Shown in pieces: positions 1 through 4,080 of a stretch of DNA of 6,667 bases (positions within the stretch are counted from its first letter, which is position 1; every line of letters begins with the position of its first letter). The stretch spans positions 1 through 6,667 of the forward strand of contig CAYGFI010000215.1 in assembly GCA_964349045.1 (NCBI GenBank), written 5' to 3'. The notes beneath the pieces are model-generated. The model worked only from the letters and a program-made list of their open reading frames with translations, was not told the DNA's origin and did no database searches. The position numbers and the translations under genes were made by a program. The stretch comes from JACJXF01 sp964349045. Its GTDB lineage: Bacteria; Bacteroidota; Bacteroidia; Bacteroidales; GCA-2748055.

Positions 1-2
1 AT

Positions 3-296
3 ACAATACCCTCAATTAAAGAATATGATAGTATCATGAGGGCACGAGGTTTTTTCATTTGTTTACTTCAAGAATCTGGTAAGGAAAACTTTCTTGATGG
101 CGAGGTTTTAAGGAAGAGTGAAATAATCAAGTATGTTGAAAATATGTGGGAAGGAGAACAATCTGGGAAAACAGTTTATCAATTTCTCCTTGAAGCAATG
201 TCAAAAAATAATCCAATAAATGAAAGCACTAAAAAAGAGTATAAAAGAGATTATGAATATGGACTAAAAATATTCAAACAATTATATCCGGATTAA
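3..296 (+). CDS. C-terminal end of an unrecognised protein (partial, 5' end off the window)
   Basis: I do not recognise this protein. The frame is open from the window edge: codons upstream of the first ATG (position 36) continue without a stop back to position 3, reading TIPSIKEYDSIM. The visible part is therefore probably the last ~98 residues of a longer protein rather than an 86-residue gene starting at 36. It is hydrophilic and rich in Lys/Glu, has no membrane segment, and ends in a basic, probably helical tail (STKKEYKRDYEYGLKIFKQ). It stops with tandem TAATAA and is followed within 20 bases by a rho-independent terminator, so it closes a transcription unit separate from the HTH operon. 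Its position directly upstream of the element's HTH gene suggests an element gene, but no function can be assigned. Confidence 0.6.
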   Translation, partial: TIPSIKEYDSIMRARGFFICLLQESGKENFLDGEVLRKSEIIKYVENMWEGEQSGKTVYQFLLEAMSKNNPINESTKKEYKRDYEYGLKIFKQLYPD

Positions 297-315
297 TAAA
301 TCAAAAGAAAGTCAG

Positions 316-345
316 GGGGTGCCGCAAGGGTGCCCCTTTTTTTTT
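316..345 (+). terminator. Rho-independent terminator of the upstream gene
   Basis: A GC-rich stem (GGGGTGCC at 316-323 against the GGGTGCCCC side ending at 336, with two G-U pairs and possibly one bulged base) closes a GCAA loop and is followed by nine T residues at 337-345. It lies 20 bases after the stop of the partial gene and ends 35 bases before the HTH gene, so it separates the two transcription units. Confidence 0.85.
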
Positions 346-347
346 GC

Positions 348-365
348 CGTAAAATTGCGTAAAAT
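348..365 (+). promoter_or_regulatory. Two 10-bp-phased CGTAAAAT repeats upstream of the HTH gene
   Basis: CGTAAAAT occurs at 348-355 and again at 358-365, so both copies face the same side of the helix, 15 bases before the ATG of the HTH gene. This must be the control region of the operon because a terminator ends immediately upstream. The repeats are suitable as an operator, perhaps for the HTH protein itself; that role is inference. I see no convincing Bacteroides-type -7 box (TAnnTTTG); the nearest is TAAAATTG at 350-357, with one mismatch. Confidence 0.35.
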
Positions 366-379
366 AAAACAAACGTATC

Positions 380-655
380 ATGAAAAACGGAATTATTTTA
401 GAAAACGTTAGTTCTGAAAGCCTCAAAGAAATAATTCAGGAGGCCGTAAGAAATGAACTTGCTGCAATACCCGGCAAGAAAGAAACAATATACCTAACAC
501 GTGCGGAGGTTGTGAAACTCCTGCACATAAGTTTACCATCAATTGACAAAGCGATAAAAATGGGCAAACTTAAAGCCTACCGGATCAATGGCCGAATCCT
601 ATTTAAAGAATCTGAAATAAACCTGTCAGAAATACCTGTAAGGAAACACGCATAG
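380..655 (+). CDS. Excisionase/MerR-type helix-turn-helix DNA-binding protein (HTH_17 family)
   Basis: A 91-residue DNA-binding protein. Residues about 37-82 (YLTRAEVVKLLHISLPSIDK, then AIKMGKLKAYRINGRILFKESEI) form the classic winged HTH of the HTH_17/excisionase family: a Thr-Arg-x-Glu start, the recognition helix near SLPSIDKAIK, and the wing 'YRINGRILFKESEI'. The N-terminal ~30 residues (SLKEIIQEAVRNELA) look helical and could dimerise. In Bacteroidota mobile elements such proteins sit just upstream of a RepA-like ATPase gene, as here, and act as transcription regulators or recombination directionality factors. The stop codon is two bases from the next ATG, so the two are certainly co-transcribed. 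Whether it serves excision, replication control or both cannot be told. The start at 380 is the first ATG after the terminator. Confidence 0.85.
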   Translation: MKNGIILENVSSESLKEIIQEAVRNELAAIPGKKETIYLTRAEVVKLLHISLPSIDKAIKMGKLKAYRINGRILFKESEINLSEIPVRKHA

Positions 656-657
656 CC

Positions 658-1665
658 ATGGGATCGAAAAATTTCAATGATTTGCCGGAAGAAAATGGGA
701 TTAAAAAAACCTTTTCACCAGAGGATCATAGAATCGACCTAAGTAAAAACATTCCTGATCCTGAACCGATTTTTTCAATATCAGGCGTTACACTATGTTC
801 AGCGGGAAATATTAAAACCATAAAGGCAAAGCAGAAAGGAGCGAAAACAACGTTGGTTTCAGTATTTGTAACGTCTAATTTTTTAGGATCATATTTAACC
901 ATAACAAGCCATCAAAAAAAACAGATCGCTTGGATAGACAGCGAACAAAGCATAAATCAAATTTATAAGATAGCAAGGCGAACACACCGTTTATGTGGCA
1001 TCCCTGAGGATAAAAACAATGATGCTTTGCAGATTTTTTTTGCCAGGGAACTAGACCTTACCCAAAGATGGGAACTATTTGAATCCTTGTTGGAATCGAC
1101 AGAAAATGAAATAATAATCTTAGATGTTGCTACCGACTGGGTAAATGATATAAACGATATTGGAGAAACAAAACAGGCGGTTGATAGAATTTTGAAAGGT
1201 GCCTCAATTTATAAAAAGCTTATCATTTGCACCATTCACGAAAACAAAAACGACAAAAACGCAACCGGACACTTTGGGGGATCTCTTCAGAAAAAGTCTG
1301 AGGCTGTTATTAGCCTTTCAAAAGAAAACGGAGTGTTCACAGTTTCAGCAACTGATACCCGACATGGTGACTGGCCAGATTTCAGCTTTATTTTTGATCC
1401 TGAAGGCCTCCCGGTAGGGATTGACACCCCCATAAAATTATCAACCTCAGAACGTAATGAATTGGAAAGATCTGCTAATATAACAGCAATATTATCAGGG
1501 GTAAGATTAAACTATACAGAATTAGTTGAAAGGTACATACCCAGATCAGGGAAGGCAGAACGTACAGCAAAAAGGCATATCAGCAATGCAATAAAAAGCG
1601 GACATATCAGAATTCAATCGGATGGAAGGTACATTTTATCAAAATACAGCAATGAAGAAAATTAA
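658..1665 (+). CDS. RepA-like RecA-fold ATPase (AAA family) of a mobile-element replication module
   Basis: A 335-residue RecA/DnaB-fold NTPase of the RepA/AAA_25 type. A P-loop lies at about residues 57-65 (AKQKGAKTT, K63/T64) after the strand SGVTLCSAGN. The usual glycine before the lysine is alanine, a departure also seen in relatives of this family as I remember them. The acidic strand AWIDSEQS (91-98) and Walker B EIIILD (151-156, D156) follow. HENKN...GHFGGSLQKKSEAVI (194-218) is the sensor-like stretch typical of these proteins, and ATDTRHGDWPDFSFIFD (231-247) closes the core. Residues about 265-330 look like a winged-helix DNA-binding tail (YTELVERYIPRSGKAERTAK). RepA-type proteins are replicative hexameric helicases of plasmids; in integrative elements they drive replication or maintenance of the excised circle. 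The gene lies 2 bases after the HTH gene and directly before the iteron region. Confidence 0.8.
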   Translation: MGSKNFNDLPEENGIKKTFSPEDHRIDLSKNIPDPEPIFSISGVTLCSAGNIKTIKAKQKGAKTTLVSVFVTSNFLGSYLTITSHQKKQIAWIDSEQSINQIYKIARRTHRLCGIPEDKNNDALQIFFARELDLTQRWELFESLLESTENEIIILDVATDWVNDINDIGETKQAVDRILKGASIYKKLIICTIHENKNDKNATGHFGGSLQKKSEAVISLSKENGVFTVSATDTRHGDWPDFSFIFDPEGLPVGIDTPIKLSTSERNELERSANITAILSGVRLNYTELVERYIPRSGKAERTAKRHISNAIKSGHIRIQSDGRYILSKYSNEEN

Positions 1666-1679
1666 TCAGTTTGTTAGCG

Positions 1680-1717
1680 TAGTGCCATTTGCATATAGAT
1701 ATATGCAAATGGCACTA
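1680..1717. repeat. Perfect 17-bp inverted repeat containing two iterons head to head
   Basis: TAGTGCCATTTGCATAT (1680-1696) is the exact reverse complement of 1701-1717, with the 4-base spacer AGAT between. Each outer end is one iteron 9-mer, so the palindrome places two iterons in opposite orientation around an AT-rich centre. It begins 15 bases after the ATPase stop. No T-tract follows, so it is not a standard terminator; a dimeric-protein binding site or an extrudable cruciform near an origin fits better. Confidence 0.85.
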
Positions 1718-1863
1718 TGGCACTAAACAACCTAACTGAGAGATGGCACTATACGGCACTAATCTAAAACATTGAATATCTAACACATAGTAAAATGAAT
1801 GGCACTATATGGCACCTGATGGCACTAAATGAAATGTTTTAATAAAAAAAACGAATGGCACTA
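1680..1863 (+). repeat. Iteron-like cluster of ATGGCACTA 9-mers (candidate origin or operator)
   Basis: Nine copies of ATGGCACTA, or one-mismatch variants, fill the 209-base gap between the ATPase and primase-like genes. Plus-strand copies: 1709-1717, 1717-1725, 1743-1751, 1753-1761 (ACGGCACTA), 1799-1807, 1809-1817 (ATGGCACCT, two changes at the end), 1819-1827 and 1855-1863. One copy is inverted at 1680-1688. Starts within 1743/1753 and 1799/1809/1819 are exactly 10 bp apart, putting those copies on one helix face. The last copy ends 11 bases before the primase-like ATG, so a bound protein would also affect its expression. DNA between the copies is AT-rich (for example the A-rich run near 1842-1852), as expected of an unwinding region. 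Iterons beside rep genes are the usual plasmid origin layout; actual origin activity is inferred. Confidence 0.75.
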
Positions 1864-1874
1864 AAGATATAACC

Positions 1875-2699
1875 ATGATAATGAATGAATTAAGCAAAAT
1901 ATCAGTATTTCGAAATTATTACGACCATGTTCCGGCGAGCGAAGTTTCTATTCAGGATTTTTGCATTAATGTAATTCGAGGTGATTATAAAAATGAAGTT
2001 GAGGCGATCAGAGATATAAATGATAAAGCGACCAGGGATAAAATTAAAGCTACACTTCCAGCAGTGACAATTTCAGGCACGTTCAGCAGGCGAAAGAATG
2101 AAGCATTAATTCAACACAGTGGATTTATATGCTTAGACTTTGATTCAAAAGGCAATGAAGGTATAAATGACTGGCCAGCTTTTAGAAACTCTCTTTCAGA
2201 CATTGAAAACGTTTATTTTGCGGCTTTGTCCGTTTCGGGTAAGGGCTTGTTTTTAATTATCCCTATCAGTACACCCACTAAACACAAACTTCATTTTTTA
2301 GCACTCGAGAAAGATTTTCTTTCAATTGGTTTAGTCATTGATGAAGCGCCCAAAAACCCAGCTTCACTTCGTGGGATGAGTTATGATCCGGAAGCAGTCA
2401 TAAATGAAAGGGCCGAAACATACAGAAGAGTATTCATCCCTCCAGCAATAAAAAAATATAAAGCACCTGCCACAAATGACCAGTTGATAATAAATGCCCG
2501 GAAATGGATGGAAAAGAATTATTGCTTCACCCTGGGGCGTAGACACAACTTCATTAAGCAGTTTACAGGAGTGTTGCATAGGTTCGGAGTTGATCAGGGA
2601 TCAGCATACAGGGAATTGATTTCTTATGCAAGCGATTCATTTCAACAAGTTGAGATTGAAAGTATTATTAAAAATATGTACTCAAAGGAATTATCATAA
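1875..2699 (+). CDS. BT4734/BF3469-family protein, archaeo-eukaryotic-primase-like with a PriCT-like tail
   Basis: A 274-residue protein of the BT4734/BF3469 type common in Bacteroidota mobile elements. Motifs seen: TLPAVTISGTFSRR (60-73), GFICLDFDSKGN (83-94) with the D88-x-D90 pair, a SVSGKGLFLIIPI strand-turn (119-131), and NPASLRGMSYDPEA (161-174) with R166 and D171. The hDhD and later SGxG and R..S.DP elements match the order in primase-polymerase-like domains, where the acidic pair binds metal. Residues about 200-272 (GRRHNFIKQFTGVLHRFG ... FQQVEIESIIKNMYSKE) resemble the PriCT helical domain found after such primases. Primer synthesis is therefore plausible, not shown. ATGs lie at 1875 and 1881 (M-I-M) with no clear ribosome site to choose between them. 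It follows the iterons, completing a helicase-origin-primase arrangement. Confidence 0.75.
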   Translation: MIMNELSKISVFRNYYDHVPASEVSIQDFCINVIRGDYKNEVEAIRDINDKATRDKIKATLPAVTISGTFSRRKNEALIQHSGFICLDFDSKGNEGINDWPAFRNSLSDIENVYFAALSVSGKGLFLIIPISTPTKHKLHFLALEKDFLSIGLVIDEAPKNPASLRGMSYDPEAVINERAETYRRVFIPPAIKKYKAPATNDQLIINARKWMEKNYCFTLGRRHNFIKQFTGVLHRFGVDQGSAYRELISYASDSFQQVEIESIIKNMYSKELS

Positions 2700-2768
2700 T
2701 TATTCCGGGGGATATATATTCCGGACTGTACGGGAAACGCTTATTGATTAGAAATAAATAATAAAAAA

Positions 2769-3164
2769 ATGAAAACAAATCGAATCTTTTATTCGAATTC
2801 TAAAGCTTCTTTCTACCATTTAAGAGAGGAAAAAGAACTGAGATTTCTTAAGGATCGCTTTCCTGAGGGGATCATTATCTCCCCAAACTATGATTTTGAA
2901 GAATATAAGGATGCGAGAGTTTGTAATGCTACTATTGATACCTGCGACATGGTGATAGTTTCAGAGCGAAAAGGCTTTATTGATATGGGTGAGTTTATTG
3001 CTGTTACACGAGCTTTCTCGAACAAAACGAAAGTCTACCGACTTCAGAATAATATCTCTGAGTATTTATTCTTTGAAGTCTTTGGGGTAGAAATAGTTGA
3101 CGAGGATGATTGGATAGAGAAATATGCAAGGTTGATTACCTCTTTGTCCGTAATTAAATTATAA
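2769..3164 (+). CDS. Small Rossmann-like protein resembling nucleoside 2-deoxyribosyltransferases
   Basis: A 131-residue soluble protein I recognise only by fold-level pattern. It opens with a strand (RIFYSNSKASFYHLREEKEL), an amphipathic helix, then GIIISPNYDF (34-43). The central CDMVIVSERKGFIDMGEFIA (59-78) continues into VTRAFSNKTKVYRL (79-92). The layout 'hhYSx...EE...L...FP..hhhPN ... hDhVhhxxxxxxIdxGxFxEhxxAhxxxxxVYxL' follows nucleoside 2-deoxyribosyltransferase-like families, where Asp and Glu residues in the central part bind and attack the nucleoside. Here D72 and E75 are the candidate acidic residues. Members of this fold include salvage enzymes and, more distantly, nucleotide-binding defence sensors. 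It lies 69 bases after the primase-like gene and 27 bases before the zinc-finger gene, so the two small genes probably form a pair. Substrate and role are unknown. Confidence 0.65.
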   Translation: MKTNRIFYSNSKASFYHLREEKELRFLKDRFPEGIIISPNYDFEEYKDARVCNATIDTCDMVIVSERKGFIDMGEFIAVTRAFSNKTKVYRLQNNISEYLFFEVFGVEIVDEDDWIEKYARLITSLSVIKL

Positions 3165-3191
3165 GGTTTATTAACCAATAAATACAAAAGT

Positions 3192-3605
3192 ATGATACAA
3201 ATTATGATCAACAAGTGCGACTATTGCCGCAAAATTTCCTTTAACAAGAACTATCTGAAGCAGCATGAAAAGAAGTGCTTCTATAATCCTGCAACCCAGA
3301 GCTGCGCAACCTGCCTGTGGTTTGGACGAGTGCATAATTTGAATGAAACAACCTGTTTTTTAGGCAAGTTTGAAAAGGCTGAGGAAGGAGTGAGACAGAA
3401 ATTAAAAACGGCCTGCAAAAGCTGGAGAAGTGCAGAGATTGTAGAAGAATGTGATCTTTTTGAAAATGATAATTTAATTCTCAAACGTCTATATGCCGGG
3501 GATAAAAAATTCTTTAATGCTCTTTCGAAGTCCAACCAAGTTAGTATGGAGGATAAGAAACTTGATAGCATTGGCTTTATAATTACTGAGGAGGTTTACT
3601 TTTAA
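3192..3605 (+). CDS. Cys-rich zinc-finger protein of unknown function
   Basis: A 137-residue protein with two probable zinc sites. The first is an N-terminal C2HC finger: C9-x2-C12, a 12-residue linker, H25-x3-C29 (CDYCRKISFNKNYLKQHEKK then C29). The second is a four-cysteine cluster, CATC (C38, C41) with C55 and C75, embedded in a region of aromatic and basic residues (CLWFGRVHN, KTACKSW). The C-terminal ~55 residues are acidic and lack cysteine. The C2HC finger points to nucleic-acid or protein binding; no enzymatic motif is seen. ATGs at 3192 and 3204 (residue 5) are both possible, and the second still keeps the whole finger. It is the last gene before the terminator at 3677 and the tRNA-derived border, so it is probably element cargo transcribed with the preceding Rossmann-like gene. 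Confidence 0.65.
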   Translation: MIQIMINKCDYCRKISFNKNYLKQHEKKCFYNPATQSCATCLWFGRVHNLNETTCFLGKFEKAEEGVRQKLKTACKSWRSAEIVEECDLFENDNLILKRLYAGDKKFFNALSKSNQVSMEDKKLDSIGFIITEEVYF

Positions 3606-3676
3606 AGGATTTCGCCTTATACTTATACCCTTTGCACCTATATTCACCTGTCAAATCATACATATTAAAACCTTGA

Positions 3677-3708
3677 GGGGATGTCGCGTTTCATGACACC
3701 CCCGTTTT
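3677..3708 (+). terminator. Rho-independent terminator of the zinc-finger gene operon
   Basis: GGGG (3677-3680) plus TGTC (3682-3685) pair with GACACCCC (3695-3702), leaving A3681 bulged and a 9-base loop. The stem is followed by CGTTTTCTTT. Flanking AAAA at 3667-3670 and TTTT at 3705-3708 may add pairing. It lies 71 bases after the stop of the zinc-finger gene. Confidence 0.75.
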
Positions 3709-3744
3709 CTTTAGTCTCAATATTTTTCACGATATATATAGTTT

Positions 3745-3777
3745 CTGATGTCTCTAAGGCTGGCTTAGTGACATCAG
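3745..3777. repeat. Long imperfect hairpin abutting the tRNA fragment
   Basis: CTGATGTC (3745-3752) is the exact complement of GACATCAG (3770-3777). Inside it CTAAG (3754-3758) pairs with CTTAG (3764-3768), separated by one T-T mismatch, leaving the loop GCTGG. Thirteen of fourteen stem positions pair. No T-run follows, so termination is unlikely. It ends exactly where the tRNA-like sequence can begin, which suits an integrase/excisionase arm site or another recombination role; that is inference. Confidence 0.7.
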
Positions 3778-3820
3778 TTCTTGAACCTTCTTTTCTGGGT
3801 TTGAATCCCGGTAGGGTCAC
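3778..3820 (+). other. tRNA 3'-end fragment, putative attachment site (attR) of the left element
   Basis: CTGGG (3795-3799), the 7-base loop TTTGAAT (3800-3806) and CCCGG (3807-3811) form a T arm. TAGGGTC (3812-3818) fits the 3' strand of an acceptor stem with discriminator A3819. No matching 5' acceptor strand, D arm or anticodon stem lies in the 80 bases before it, so this is only the 3' part of a tRNA gene. The 5' limit is uncertain; 3778 is chosen because the hairpin ends at 3777 and TTCTTGA could be an anticodon loop. tRNA 3' ends are standard targets of tyrosine integrases. The orientation places the element on the left. Confidence 0.65.
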
Positions 3821-3826
3821 TTTAAT

Positions 3827-3868
3827 AAAACGCAATAAGCATATTTAGAGCTTGTTGCGTTTTTATTT
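3827..3868. terminator. Strong bidirectional terminator after the tRNA fragment
   Basis: AAAACGCAATAAGC (3827-3840) pairs with GCTTGTTGCGTTTT (3850-3863) over 14 positions with one G-U wobble and a 9-base loop. On the plus strand it ends in TTTTTATTT and on the minus strand in TTTTATTAAA. On the plus strand it would have been the native terminator of the tRNA gene, seven bases after its 3' end. On the minus strand it can stop transcripts from the helicase gene. Confidence 0.85.
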
Positions 3869-3940
3869 AGTGGTTGTTTCCCCACATTATCCCCACAGTA
3901 TTAAAAACTGAAACAAAAAAATTGTACAGTGGTTGTATCC
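3869..3940. repeat. 13-bp direct repeat AGTGGTTGTnTCC in the intergenic region
   Basis: AGTGGTTGTTTCC (3869-3881) recurs as AGTGGTTGTATCC (3928-3940) with a single mismatch, start to start 59 bp. Between them a shorter CCCCACA repeat sits at 3880-3886 and 3891-3897. The purpose is unknown; it could be part of a recombination site or a remnant of duplicated intergenic DNA. Confidence 0.5.
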
Positions 3941-4022
3941 ATTTCCAAAATTAGTTTGAATACAAATATGCTAATGTTTTGCAGCTATAAGAAGTGGGCA
4001 ATTTCTAAGCACAAATCATTAT

Positions 4023-4080
4023 TAACGGCTGTACCGCCAATTCCTGTAGGTGTTGTTACATGTTAGCCATTTGGCTGTTA
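4023..4080. repeat. attC-like imperfect inverted repeat next to the helicase stop
   Basis: The segment is bounded by TAACGGCT at 4024-4031 and by TAACAGCC read on the minus strand from 4080; the two ends match at six of eight positions. Inside lie shorter self-complementary pieces (AGCCA-TT-TGGCT at 4065-4076, TGTA with TACA at 4045-4060). It starts immediately beyond the helicase stop codon. Length (about 58 bp) and layout resemble integron attC recombination sites, but a strict RYYYAAC/GTTRRRY core is absent, so the assignment is weak. Confidence 0.3.

Larger units (their letters stand above)
3606..4080. other. Gene-free junction between the plus-strand element and the minus-strand defence locus
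   Basis: I see no credible gene on either strand here. It holds, in order, a terminator for the zinc-finger operon, a long hairpin, a tRNA 3' fragment, a bidirectional terminator, a 13-bp direct repeat and an attC-like repeat next to the helicase stop. Each is listed separately. The two flanking transcription units converge on this region. Confidence 0.8.

Noticed and set aside
1199..1417. Plus-strand ORF inside the RepA-like ATPase gene
   Set aside because: It lies wholly within a gene with clear ATPase motifs in another frame and shows no recognisable motif.
1680..1863. CRISPR array
   Set aside because: The repeat unit is only 9 bp with irregular, very short spacing and no spacers; iterons explain it better.
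2364..2579. Minus-strand ORF inside the primase-like gene
   Set aside because: Antisense shadow of a well-supported gene; its sequence is low-quality and rich in Cys/Phe as expected of a reverse frame.
2702..2725. TTCCGG direct/inverted repeat after the primase-like gene as a terminator
   Set aside because: Only a 5-bp stem with a long AT loop and no T-run; too weak to call.
3281..3571. Minus-strand ORF opposite the zinc-finger gene
   Set aside because: The plus frame has two ordered zinc-binding clusters and operon context; the minus frame has neither.
3740..3820. A complete tRNA gene
   Set aside because: Only the T arm and 3' acceptor strand are present; there is no matching GACCCTA-like 5' strand, D arm or paired anticodon stem.
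3887..3897. DnaA-box-like TTATCCCCACA
   Set aside because: It has extra C residues compared with TTATNCACA and stands alone, so it is not good evidence for an origin here.
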